NCBI GenBank assembly: GCA_027049035.1
Contig: JALTVI010000091.1
Span: 62,001-126,000, forward strand
Reading direction: 5' to 3'
Origin: Sulfurovum sp.
Lineage (GTDB): Bacteria; Campylobacterota; Campylobacteria; Campylobacterales; Sulfurovaceae
DNA: 64,000 nucleotides
The notes under the pieces are model-generated. The model did not search any database, was not told the origin of the DNA, and worked only from the letters and a program-made list of their open reading frames with translations. Below, piece after piece: positions 17,410-25,862 of the stretch. The position numbers and the translations under genes were made by a program. Every line of letters begins with the position of its first letter. Positions within the stretch are counted from its first letter, which is position 1.

Positions 17410-18153
17410 ATGAAACTAGGTTTCTTAGTCGACCTGAACCTGTGTATGGGTTGTAAAGGTTGTGAAGTAGCTTGTAAAGTGGAAAACGAAGTTCCACTGA
17501 GCTCTTGGCGTCTGCGTGTAAAATATATTGATATCGGGACATTCCCCGATGCGAAACGTGAGTTTACGCCATTGAGATGTAACCACTGTGAAAACGCGCC
17601 GTGTGAGCGTATCTGTCCGGTATCGGCACTGCATTATCTTGAGAACGGTATTGTCAACGTCGACTCTGCACGCTGTATCGGATGTGCGGGATGTATGATG
17701 GCGTGTCCTTACGGAGCGATCTATATGGATCCTGAGACAAATACTGCTGACAAGTGTACCTACTGTGCACACAGAATCGAGAGCGGCATGATGCCGGCAT
17801 GTGTGGTTATCTGTCCTGTTCAGGCGAACATCTTCGGTGACCTCGATGACGACAACAGCCACATCTCCAAGTACATTATGGAGCATCAGGGTGCTGTTCA
17901 GGTACGTAAACCTGAAAAACACACCAACCCTAAACACTTCTATGTCGGCGGCGGTACACAGACACTCGATCCGCTTGCACAGCAGAGACTTGAAGGGTAC
18001 AGTCTGTTCAACAACATCACACACCTCGATCATGTAGGTGATCCTAACCACGGTGTGATCGACAGATTCCTTGCACCGTTCGAGTCACACGAAAAACTCG
18101 ACAACAAGAGTTTTGTAGATTTTGACAATCACGAATCAGAGGGAGGTCACTAA
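17410..18153 (+). CDS. four-cluster ferredoxin subunit of a CISM oxidoreductase (PsrB/TtrB/NrfC-like)
   Basis: The 247-residue electron-transfer subunit has no Tat signal of its own. Four [4Fe-4S] cysteine sets are visible: C12-x2-C-x2-C-x3-C (LCMGCKGCEVACK), CNHCENAPCERICP, CIGCAGCMMACP and CTYCAHR with CVVICP. It would relay electrons between the NrfD anchor and the catalytic subunit, exported with it by hitch-hiking. The start at 17410 follows GGAGGA. The gene order B-C-A is like ttrBCA of Salmonella, as I recall it. Confidence 0.9.
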   Translation: MKLGFLVDLNLCMGCKGCEVACKVENEVPLSSWRLRVKYIDIGTFPDAKREFTPLRCNHCENAPCERICPVSALHYLENGIVNVDSARCIGCAGCMMACPYGAIYMDPETNTADKCTYCAHRIESGMMPACVVICPVQANIFGDLDDDNSHISKYIMEHQGAVQVRKPEKHTNPKHFYVGGGTQTLDPLAQQRLEGYSLFNNITHLDHVGDPNHGVIDRFLAPFESHEKLDNKSFVDFDNHESEGGH

Positions 18154-18154
18154 G

Positions 18155-19105
18155 ATGGTAGAAAGTACAGTTCACGCAACACACGCTGTTGTTACACTTG
18201 ACGTCGCACTGCCCGGTATTATCTGGGGTTGGATGATTACCCTGAACATGTGGGCGAAATCTATCGGTACAGGTGTTATTCTGGTAGGTGCATTCCTGCT
18301 CTACAGACACAAGAAAGATGAGATGCCGAACCTCAGATGGACAATGCCTCTGATTTCGTTTGTCTTCCTGAACATTTTCCTGCTGTTCACACTGACAGAC
18401 CTGCATCAGCCGTACAGAATGGTCAACATCTTCCTCCACCCACACTGGACTTCGGCAATTACCGTAGGTGCTTGGATGGCATCACTCTTTACAGCACTGA
18501 TCACAGTCATGCTGATTATCGGTGTGGGTGAAGAGCTTCCGGGTGTACCGTTCAAAGGGTGCAAACTGACTGCATGGGGCAGCAGAAACGGTGCGCTTTA
18601 CGACAAGATCTTCCCGTTTGTCGTATTCCTGGCGATTCCTGTAACGCTCTATACGGCGATCATTATGGCCGAGTCTTCTGCAAGAGAGCTCTGGCAGGCA
18701 CCTGCTGAAGTGATGCAGATGATGTGGGCGGCACTGCTTGCCGGTTCTGCAGCACTGATCCTCGTTTCCGGAAAGTGGAGTGCAGAGGCAAGAAAAGACC
18801 TCGCGCTCGTACTTGCCATCGCGACATTCTTCAGCTTCCTGATGTATATGGGTGAGTACTTCTTCTCATTCAAATCTTCAGAAGCGGAAGCGACACTGGC
18901 GTATGTCCACGCAGGCGGCGCATACAACACTGAATTCTGGTTCGGTATGGTTCTCGGATTTATCGTACCGTTCTTCATCGCTGTAGGCAGCATGAAGAGC
19001 GACAACAAAACACTATTGAGATTTGCGGCGATTCTGGCACTCGTAGGGCTCTACATGGCAAAAGATGTATGGCTCAAGATTCCACAGATGCTACCGTTGA
19101 GTTAA
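18155..19105 (+). CDS. NrfD-family membrane anchor subunit (PsrC/TtrC-like)
   Basis: The 316-residue integral membrane protein has about eight hydrophobic segments; recognisable NrfD features include LFTLTDLHQPYRMVNIFL near the quinone site and GMVLGFIVPFFIAV. NrfD/PsrC subunits exchange electrons between the quinone pool and the ferredoxin subunit. It begins 1 bp after the ferredoxin stop, with GGGAGG as ribosome site inside that gene. It is followed 11 bp later by the catalytic subunit. Confidence 0.9.
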   Translation: MVESTVHATHAVVTLDVALPGIIWGWMITLNMWAKSIGTGVILVGAFLLYRHKKDEMPNLRWTMPLISFVFLNIFLLFTLTDLHQPYRMVNIFLHPHWTSAITVGAWMASLFTALITVMLIIGVGEELPGVPFKGCKLTAWGSRNGALYDKIFPFVVFLAIPVTLYTAIIMAESSARELWQAPAEVMQMMWAALLAGSAALILVSGKWSAEARKDLALVLAIATFFSFLMYMGEYFFSFKSSEAEATLAYVHAGGAYNTEFWFGMVLGFIVPFFIAVGSMKSDNKTLLRFAAILALVGLYMAKDVWLKIPQMLPLS

Positions 19106-19116
19106 GGAGGATATGA

Positions 19117-22100
19117 ATGACTAAAATGAATAATGAACAACCTACTTTCGTAGAGAGCAGAAGAAGCTTCCTGAAGGGTACCGCCTACACAGTAGCGGGT
19201 GCCTCTCTGGCAACCGGCGTCTTCAAAACGATCGTCGAAACACCTGCAGTGGCAGAAGACGAGCAGTTCACACCGACACCGAAGACACTTTCGTTCTATC
19301 CTGAATTCAAAGACTGGGACAGCTTCAAAGAGCTTGACGGTACTGACTGGAAACGTGGTGGTACAGGCAGAAACGGTGTAGAGAGCGATAAGAACCCCGA
19401 CGGTATCAAAGTAAACGAGTTCATGCTTGTTCCGACTGTCTGTTCAAACTGTGAAGCACAGTGTGGTCTGACTGCATGGGTAGAAGTGGGCAAATACAAG
19501 AAAACCAAAAACCCAAGAGACCTCTTTGTAAGAAAGTACATGGGTAACCCGCTGCATGCAGGTTCACGCGGACGTAACTGTGCGAAAGGGTACGCAACCC
19601 AGTCACAGATGTACGATCCAGACAGAATCCCTTTCCCACTCAAAAGAGCACCAGGCTCCAAGAGGGGTGAAGGTAAGTGGGTAAGAACCACTTGGGATGA
19701 AGCGATGGCGACCATCGGTAAGAAGATGCACGATACCCTCAAGAAGGGTGACGAGATGTCAAGAAAGCTCATCATGTACCATGTCGGTCGTCCAAACGAG
19801 AACGGCTTCGGTCACAGAGTACCTCACTCTCTTGGATGTGACGGATACGACTCTCACACCAACATCTGTTCTGCAGGTGCGCGTGAAGGTACCATCCAGT
19901 GGGCGAACGACGACAGAAACTCTCCGGACTGGGCGAATGCAAAACTGATCTTCCTTCAGTCTTCTCACGCAGCGGATGCGGGACACTACTTCCAGCAGTC
20001 TGCAGGCTATATCGCCGATGCGAGAAGAAAGGGTGCGAAGATGGTCGTTATGGACCCAAGACTCTCCAACTCGGCGGGTATCGCGGATCTGTGGCTGCCG
20101 GTATGGCCTGGTACGGAGACTGCACTCTATCTCTACCTTGCCAACAGAGTACTGCATGAAAAAGATATCAACGGCAACGACCTGGTAAACCACGACTTCG
20201 TGAAGAACTGGCTTAACTGGGATCAGCTGATGAAAGACAAAGAGCATCTTTCATTCATGGTACAGGAAGGCATCATCAAGACACTTCCTCAGGATGAGAG
20301 CTACGAGAGCTACATCGAACTGATGAAAGAGCTCTATGCACCGTACACCAAAGAGTTCGTTGCAAAAGAGTGTAAGATCGAAGGTTACGAAGACAAGCTT
20401 GACGAACTCTTCGAGATGTTCATCGATGCGGGTGACAGAGTGGCAACATTCCTCTGGAGAGCGGGACCAATCGCACACAGAGGCGGCTGGATGATCACAC
20501 GTGCAGGATTCCTGCCGCTGGCACTCAGAGGTGCAATGCGTGGTGATGTAGGTGGTGTGAGTATGCACCACTGGCACGTTATCTCCGTCAACGGTAAGGG
20601 TGATGCCGCAACTCAGGCTGGTCAGAGACCGCCAAGAGTCGATGTGTGGAATGAGATCGCATGGCCGCCTGAGTATCCGCTCAGCACCTACGAAATGTCA
20701 CACATCATGCCACACCTGCTGATGGATGACGAGTGGAGAGCGAAGTGGAAGAAAAAGGGTCTTGACAAGATTCCTGAGAAGCTGGCTGTCTGGATTCCGC
20801 GTATGTACAACCCTGTCTGGATCAACCCGGACGGATTCAGATGGATCGAAGCACTGAAGCGTGAAGACAAGATCGAGCTGAGCTTCAACCTCTCTCCAAC
20901 ATGGTCAGAGACAAACTGGTACTGTGACTATGTCCTGCCTGTAGGTCTTGCCGGTGAGAGACACGACCAGTCTTCAGAGCCTACGAAGCCTGCAAGATGG
21001 CTGAGCTTCAAGAACCCGGCACTGCGTGTTGCTCTTGAAAAGAGCGGCTGGAAGCCGAAAGATCCGGCACGTGCGACACTCGAAGCACATATGGCTGCGG
21101 GTCTTGGTGAAATTTGGGAAGAGGTAGAGTTCTGGGCGAACATCATGGTTCACCATGTAGACCCTGACGGAAGCCTCGGTGTCAGAAAATTCTGGGCATC
21201 AAAAGAGGATCCTACCCGTGCGGTCACGATTCCTGAGTGGTACCAGGCTGCGTTCGACCTGCTGCCTAACCTCAGAAAGACAGCGAAGCTGAAGTACCCT
21301 GACTCGAAGTACCCGAACTACGAGATGATGAGAGATATGGGTACGTGGCTTGAAGAGGATCACATCTACAAGCCTCAGGAGAGACCGCTCAAAGAGGTTG
21401 ACGGCAAGTATATCGCACACGGTCACGAATATGACAAGAGCGAAGTAGAAGAGAATGAATTCGGTACACTGCTTGTAGACGACCATGTCTTCGGCGGCAA
21501 GAAGAAGATCGGTGTCGTTGTCGAGGGTGAAGCGAAGCAGGGCTTCCATACACTCAGCGGTAAGCTTGAGTTCTACTCCAAGTGGTTTGCTGAGTGGAAG
21601 TGGCCTGAGTACGCGGTACCGTTCTACCCAAGAAATGCCGATGAGCGTAAGAAGTATGTACACCTGGTTTCTCAGGTACACCACGACTTCATCGATCCGG
21701 CGAAGAATGAGTTCGCACTCAACACCGTATTCAGACTGCCGTACAACATTCACACCCGTTCAGTGAACTCCAAGCACCTGATGGAGATCTCACAGAACCA
21801 CAACCCAGTATGGATCAGTACGCAGGATGCGAAGCGTCTTGGCATCAAGCGCGGCGATGCGATCAAGGTGACCATTGAAGATACAGTCTCTGGACTCGAA
21901 TCCGGTTACTTCATCGCGATGGCGGTACCGACAGAGGGTACTATGCCTGGTGTACTGGCATGTTCACACCACGCAGGCCGATGGAAGCTTAAAAACGCTG
22001 TCGAGATCCCGGGCTTCGAGCACAAGCTCGGTGTTCTTGGACTCGGTGCACCGCTTTACGACATGACAATGGACGGAAAAGTGGGTACGCTCAAGCCTAA

Positions 22101-22473
22101 GCAGGGCCTCAAAGAGGGAATGCTTGCACGTAAAGATACATGGCAGTTCAAAGAGTACAACAGAGACCTCGACAACATCTGGTGGGATGGTCTCAGCGGT
22201 GCTTGGCAGAATGCCGTTGCGGCGTCACACCCGGATCCAATCGCGGGTAACCACGCTTGGCATCAGAAAGTACGCATCGAGAAAGCGGCACCGACAGACA
22301 AGATCGGTGATATCTATGTCAACTACGAAAACAACTTCAAAGTCTACCAGGCTTGGAGAGACAAGCTGACAAGACCGCTGGCGAAAGGCGACACACTCAG
22401 ACGTCCGGTACACATCAAGCGTCCGGCAGTACCTTTGACCCTCAAAGCGTACTCTGTAGATATCAAAGCCTAA
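19117..22473 (+). CDS. Tat-exported molybdopterin oxidoreductase, catalytic subunit
   Basis: The 1118-residue catalytic subunit carries a twin-arginine signal (SRRSFLKG, R15-R16). The FS0 [4Fe-4S] site is C109-x2-C112-x3-C116-x38-C155. C251 (NICSAGAREG) is in the place of a Mo/W ligand, which suggests the Cys-ligand group (polysulfide, thiosulfate, tetrathionate, arsenate or sulfite enzymes). The C-terminal dinucleotide-binding domain is present. Long insertions near residues 640-830 make it larger than PsrA (about 750). Large size and B-C-A gene order suggest a TtrA/SoeA-like relative. I cannot fix the substrate or direction; a sulfur compound is the likeliest. The periplasmic location follows from the Tat signal. 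Confidence 0.88.
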   Translation: MTKMNNEQPTFVESRRSFLKGTAYTVAGASLATGVFKTIVETPAVAEDEQFTPTPKTLSFYPEFKDWDSFKELDGTDWKRGGTGRNGVESDKNPDGIKVNEFMLVPTVCSNCEAQCGLTAWVEVGKYKKTKNPRDLFVRKYMGNPLHAGSRGRNCAKGYATQSQMYDPDRIPFPLKRAPGSKRGEGKWVRTTWDEAMATIGKKMHDTLKKGDEMSRKLIMYHVGRPNENGFGHRVPHSLGCDGYDSHTNICSAGAREGTIQWANDDRNSPDWANAKLIFLQSSHAADAGHYFQQSAGYIADARRKGAKMVVMDPRLSNSAGIADLWLPVWPGTETALYLYLANRVLHEKDINGNDLVNHDFVKNWLNWDQLMKDKEHLSFMVQEGIIKTLPQDESYESYIELMKELYAPYTKEFVAKECKIEGYEDKLDELFEMFIDAGDRVATFLWRAGPIAHRGGWMITRAGFLPLALRGAMRGDVGGVSMHHWHVISVNGKGDAATQAGQRPPRVDVWNEIAWPPEYPLSTYEMSHIMPHLLMDDEWRAKWKKKGLDKIPEKLAVWIPRMYNPVWINPDGFRWIEALKREDKIELSFNLSPTWSETNWYCDYVLPVGLAGERHDQSSEPTKPARWLSFKNPALRVALEKSGWKPKDPARATLEAHMAAGLGEIWEEVEFWANIMVHHVDPDGSLGVRKFWASKEDPTRAVTIPEWYQAAFDLLPNLRKTAKLKYPDSKYPNYEMMRDMGTWLEEDHIYKPQERPLKEVDGKYIAHGHEYDKSEVEENEFGTLLVDDHVFGGKKKIGVVVEGEAKQGFHTLSGKLEFYSKWFAEWKWPEYAVPFYPRNADERKKYVHLVSQVHHDFIDPAKNEFALNTVFRLPYNIHTRSVNSKHLMEISQNHNPVWISTQDAKRLGIKRGDAIKVTIEDTVSGLESGYFIAMAVPTEGTMPGVLACSHHAGRWKLKNAVEIPGFEHKLGVLGLGAPLYDMTMDGKVGTLKPKQGLKEGMLARKDTWQFKEYNRDLDNIWWDGLSGAWQNAVAASHPDPIAGNHAWHQKVRIEKAAPTDKIGDIYVNYENNFKVYQAWRDKLTRPLAKGDTLRRPVHIKRPAVPLTLKAYSVDIKA

Positions 22474-22490
22474 CTCCGGCTTTGGTTTTT

Positions 22491-22514
22491 GGCGGGCTTG
22501 CCCCGCCTTTTCAT
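22491..22514 (+). terminator. rho-independent terminator after the catalytic subunit gene
   Basis: GGCGGG, a 5-nt loop (CTTGC), then CCCGCC is followed by TTTTC. The hairpin lies 18 bp after the stop of the molybdoenzyme gene. It separates the structural genes from the downstream chaperone and accessory genes, allowing high expression of the enzyme relative to its maturation factors. Confidence 0.75.
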
Positions 22515-22634
22515 ACTCTTTTCCAAATAACCCAATGGCATTAGCATTGATTTATTTTGAAAGTGGTATAGTTCGCTCAACTGCTTCTATGAAGAAGTGC
22601 GCACCCCATAACTGTCACAAAAGGCTTATGACAC

Positions 22635-23303
22635 ATGAATGACTTGAAACAAGATATAGACAACCGTATTGCACTCTATGCACTGATCTCGCGTCTGATG
22701 ATGCAGGAGGTAGACGAAACCTTCCTCAACCAGCTCGAATCGGATGAAGCGGTTTTATCACTGCTTCCCAACTACAGAGACTGGTCCAAGCGCAAGGAGC
22801 TTAGCCGCAAAGAGCTGGTCGACCAGTACTACAATGTCGACTATGTCAACCTCTTCATCATGCACCTGGTACCCTATGAGAGCTTCTATACACGTGATGA
22901 CCAGATGATCGAAAGCGGCGGGGACAACCCGGTACTGCAGCTCTATAATGCGCTTGACTTCCGTGTGGAGCTTGAGAAGGCAAGGGTGGTCAGCCCAGAC
23001 CACATAGGAGTGGAGCTGGAGTTCATGTATATGCTCTGTGACGCGCAGAAAAAAGCGCTTGAAGCAGATGATGCCGAGGGTGTCTGTGAACTGCTCAGCG
23101 TACAGCACGGCTTCCTCAAAGACCACCTGCTCGAGTGGGCACCGCTCTTTTTGATCAACGCAAAACGAGAGTCGCGTACGCCGCTCTACCACGACGGTAC
23201 CGAGCTGGCACTGGAGTTTCTGCTGAGCGACTTCGAGTACGTGACGCAAAAGCGCAAAGAGCACTGTGACAATATCGAAGCCGAAGAAGAGGCACAGGCG
23301 TAG
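22635..23303 (+). CDS. TorD/DmsD-family Tat proofreading chaperone
   Basis: The 222-residue all-helical protein has the TorD-type features: an early L-Y-x-L-I-S-R-L-M helix, the family region YVNLFIMHLVPYESFYTRD, and the late HGFLKDHLLEWAPLFLINA segment, close to the E-P-x-D-H-x-x-x-E/L motif. Such chaperones bind the Tat signal of a molybdoenzyme until cofactor is inserted. Its place just after the catalytic gene makes that enzyme the obvious client. Confidence 0.85.
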   Translation: MNDLKQDIDNRIALYALISRLMMQEVDETFLNQLESDEAVLSLLPNYRDWSKRKELSRKELVDQYYNVDYVNLFIMHLVPYESFYTRDDQMIESGGDNPVLQLYNALDFRVELEKARVVSPDHIGVELEFMYMLCDAQKKALEADDAEGVCELLSVQHGFLKDHLLEWAPLFLINAKRESRTPLYHDGTELALEFLLSDFEYVTQKRKEHCDNIEAEEEAQA

Positions 23304-24434
23304 ATGAGACTCAACCTCGATGTCGCGCTCTGTGTCAGGGCGACAAGCAAATTTTCAGAGTGTACGAAGTGTGTTGCGGCAACAGAGGGCAAGGTGCGTA
23401 TCGATGAGCAGCTTCCGACCTTTGCCAAAGGGACTGGGGTAGAGGCAGCAGCCTGTGTAGGTGCCTGCCCCACCGAAGCCTTTTCGCTCTCGGACTTTTC
23501 ACTGACGGAGTTCTTTTTTACCTTTGTCGAAAGCAAGGTACGCCTTGTTTCAAGAAAGCTGAACATCCCTTGCCTCTCTGTGCTTAGTGTCGAGCATCTT
23601 ATTTCGCTTGCACTGGCGTGTGAAGAGCCGGTGACACTTGATTTAAATGATTATGAGAAAGAGTCGCATCTTTTCAATGTGGTTGCAGAGCGTATCGATG
23701 AGGCCAACTTCATCCTCTCCAGCTTTTCGGACAAACGGCTTGAAGTGAATATCGACAACGACGTGCCTGTGGCCTCCGAAGAAGAGACAGCTTCCGAAGA
23801 GAGCGAAGAGGAGGTATCCGACCGCCGTAACTTTCTGCGTAACACTGCCTCCCTCAAAGGGGTGGTCAAGCAGAAAAAAGCGTTCGATGAGGCGGTCGAA
23901 GCCGACGAGCTCTACGAATTCGAGATCGATGAGGCGATGACGCAGAAGATCCGTGACAAACATCTGCCCGACAAGCGCAAGATCCTCTTTACGATGCTCA
24001 AACATGCCCCAAAACCGGACCACTATGAAGTACTGGTCGAGGAAGAAGTCTCTTTCGTTTCTCAGAAGTTCGTAGACGAGAGCTGTACCAACTGTCAGAT
24101 CTGCTACCGCATATGCCCAACCGGAGCATTGAGCTCCAACAAGAAGTTCTCGCTCATCCACTTCGATGCGATGCTCTGTGTCAAGTGCCACCTCTGCCAC
24201 GATGTGTGCGAGCCGGGCTCTATTCAGCTGCAGCCGGGCTTCGAGACCAAAGAGTTCTTCGAACCTACCCAGCGTACTTTGGCGACATTCAACATCAAAC
24301 GCTGCAACGAGTGCGGCAACCCCTTCACCTATCTTGGTGGAGAGCAGACCTGCCCGCGATGCCTCATTGAAGAGGAAGAGGCGATCTTTTTACATAAAAA
24401 CGCTAAAAAGCTGATGGGTGACGATAATGAGTAA
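23304..24434 (+). CDS. accessory 4Fe-4S protein with C-terminal zinc ribbon
   Basis: The 376-residue cytoplasmic protein has an N-terminal cysteine group (CVRATSKFSECTKC, then CVGACPTEAF). An acidic, Glu/Ser-rich linker follows (about 150-175). Then come two ferredoxin clusters (CTNCQICYRICPTGAL and CVKCHLCHDVCEPGSI) and a zinc ribbon (CNECGN with CPRC) near the end. It starts directly after the chaperone stop. It may supply electrons or iron-sulfur clusters during maturation, or act as a soluble redox partner. I do not know a named homologue. Confidence 0.75.
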   Translation: MRLNLDVALCVRATSKFSECTKCVAATEGKVRIDEQLPTFAKGTGVEAAACVGACPTEAFSLSDFSLTEFFFTFVESKVRLVSRKLNIPCLSVLSVEHLISLALACEEPVTLDLNDYEKESHLFNVVAERIDEANFILSSFSDKRLEVNIDNDVPVASEEETASEESEEEVSDRRNFLRNTASLKGVVKQKKAFDEAVEADELYEFEIDEAMTQKIRDKHLPDKRKILFTMLKHAPKPDHYEVLVEEEVSFVSQKFVDESCTNCQICYRICPTGALSSNKKFSLIHFDAMLCVKCHLCHDVCEPGSIQLQPGFETKEFFEPTQRTLATFNIKRCNECGNPFTYLGGEQTCPRCLIEEEEAIFLHKNAKKLMGDDNE

Positions 24435-24452
24435 CGGAATAATTAGTAATGA

Positions 24453-24482
24453 GCAATGTCGGTATGCATTGCTGCGCAATGC
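24453..24482. repeat. GCATTG-type dispersed hairpin repeat, copy 1
   Basis: An AT/purine-rich stretch (TTAGTAATGAG) is followed by a perfect hairpin GCATTGC-TGC-GCAATGC at 24466-24482. The same order of parts recurs at 49681-49740 and 52276-52336, so this is a dispersed repeat, not a gene-specific structure. Confidence 0.55.
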
Positions 24483-24499
24483 CTTTATCCTTTTCGGTT

Positions 24500-24527
24500 C
24501 CTCATTCCTCATTCCTCATTCCTCATT
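24500..24527. repeat. four tandem copies of CCTCATT
   Basis: Four perfect head-to-tail copies of the 7-bp unit CCTCATT lie between the Fe-S protein and the next gene, just upstream of its ribosome site. Such tandem heptamers can change copy number by slippage and could alter spacing upstream of the following gene. Confidence 0.7.
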
Positions 24528-24547
24528 TAAGACACCGGAGGTGTATG

Positions 24548-25018
24548 ATGCAGCCCCATGAAATAAAACCCGACACCCAGCTGTGTACCATTCTCGGCTA
24601 CAATGCCCAGACCGGCTACACACGGAAGTACTTTAACAAGATACTCAAAAACAACGGCATCAACGCTACGGCCATTGCGCTGAACATCGGAGACGAGCAC
24701 TTCGACTTCACGATGGGAAACGTTGCACAGTCGAAAGTGGACAAGATGATCTTCGACCAGGAGTTTCAGGAAAAAGCGGTGCCTTTCTGTGACGCGCTTG
24801 ATGAGACGGCCCAAAGAGAGAAGCGTGTCGATTTCATCGAAGTGGTCGATGGAAAGATTTACGGTTATGCGCTTGACGATGCAGCCAAAGCGCTTTTTGA
24901 AAAGCCCGAATTCATCGATGAGCAGATCCTCTTTGTAGCGAAGATGATGCTGCTGGCAAACCGCTGGTACGATGCACCCGTCGATGTCGATGCGATACCG
25001 TTACTGATAGAAAATTAA
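24548..25018 (+). CDS. small protein resembling a shikimate-dehydrogenase substrate domain
   Basis: The 156-residue soluble protein opens with CTILGYNAQTGYTRKYFNKI followed by L-K-N-N-G-I-N-A-T. The pattern and predicted strand-helix order resemble the N-terminal substrate domain of shikimate dehydrogenase (L-G-x-P-x-x-x-S-x-S-P…N). The usual Ser-x-Ser is absent and there is no NADP-binding domain. The start at 24548 is set by GGAGG six nt upstream; a longer frame begins inside low-complexity DNA. It follows the accessory Fe-S gene and precedes another small gene of the same cluster. Function unknown. Confidence 0.55.
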   Translation: MQPHEIKPDTQLCTILGYNAQTGYTRKYFNKILKNNGINATAIALNIGDEHFDFTMGNVAQSKVDKMIFDQEFQEKAVPFCDALDETAQREKRVDFIEVVDGKIYGYALDDAAKALFEKPEFIDEQILFVAKMMLLANRWYDAPVDVDAIPLLIEN

Positions 25019-25037
25019 GAAAAAAGCAGGAGAAACG

Positions 25038-25529
25038 ATGAACGATTTACGAAAAGAGTTTGAAGACCTCAATCTGGAAAACTTTGCAGGGGGCAAGCCC
25101 GCTTTCTGTCCGGACGGACAGTGTGATGCGGATGAAGAGGTCGATCTCAAAGACTACCCCTCCTACACTGAAGCGCTCTATGCACAGCTGATTGCGCCGC
25201 ATGTGAGCGGTATTTACATTTCACGCTGGGATATGAAGGACATCGCCCTTGCAGCAGGCGATTCGATGGCAATCCATCCTAGAAAGCGTATGTTCGAGCT
25301 GCTGATGAAGTATGCTACCAGCCGTGAGAATATGCAGGCGGTCCTCGATGCACTCGAGAACCATATGGAGGAGAAGATTGCCATCTACGAAGAGTTGATG
25401 CGTGACTTCCCCGCCAGCGAAGCGGTCTTCCAGCCAAAGATCGACAAGGCGCGCAAGACGATGCGACTCTTCCCTGCGATTTTGGAAGAGTACTTCCCCG
25501 AAGATATGTTCGAGGATGAAGAGGCGTAA
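25038..25529 (+). CDS. conserved-looking helical accessory protein of the molybdoenzyme cluster
   Basis: The 163-residue acidic, mostly helical cytoplasmic protein has two cysteines close to the N-terminus (FCPDGQCDAD) and a helix-rich core (residues 70-150). A CAGGAGAAA ribosome site precedes the ATG. I do not recognise the family. It ends the run of genes behind the molybdoenzyme (chaperone, Fe-S protein, small SDH-like protein), all on the same strand with short gaps, so a role in maturation or electron transfer is plausible but unproven. Confidence 0.6.
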   Translation: MNDLRKEFEDLNLENFAGGKPAFCPDGQCDADEEVDLKDYPSYTEALYAQLIAPHVSGIYISRWDMKDIALAAGDSMAIHPRKRMFELLMKYATSRENMQAVLDALENHMEEKIAIYEELMRDFPASEAVFQPKIDKARKTMRLFPAILEEYFPEDMFEDEEA

Positions 25530-25862
25530 CGTTCTGTTATTCCAAACTTGATGTTTGGAAAATGTGTTACTGGTAACTGGTGTATTGGTTACCGACATGG
25601 AACCGAGAATTTATTCTCGGCTACATCTGCAAATAAGCGTAAACTTCATTCGTAGAAAAACACTTTTCATTTAAGAGAGGCGAAATGCACCTAAAGGTAT
25701 ATACTTCGTTAAATTTTCGCTTCCGAGACTTACCAATTCTCAGTTTGGTGAGGATAAATCGCTTCTTGCCTTGACTGCGACCCTTTTTCTATCGAATGAT
25801 GTCTATATCTCCGTTAATCTAATTCCATTATACTTTTTAAATAGTCATGAAAGGAATTTTAG
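25530..25862. repeat. hairpin-rich intergenic region without genes
   Basis: No gene is supported in this 333-bp gap. It holds several perfect hairpins: TTCCAAAC-TTGAT-GTTTGGAA (25540-25560), GTTAC-TG-GTAAC (25565-25576), CCGAGAAT-TT-ATTCTCGG (25603-25620) and ACCAA…TTGGT near 25725-25745. None has the T run of a terminator except weakly. The end of the gap is AT-rich and carries the AAAGGAA ribosome site of the ecotin gene. Confidence 0.5.
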
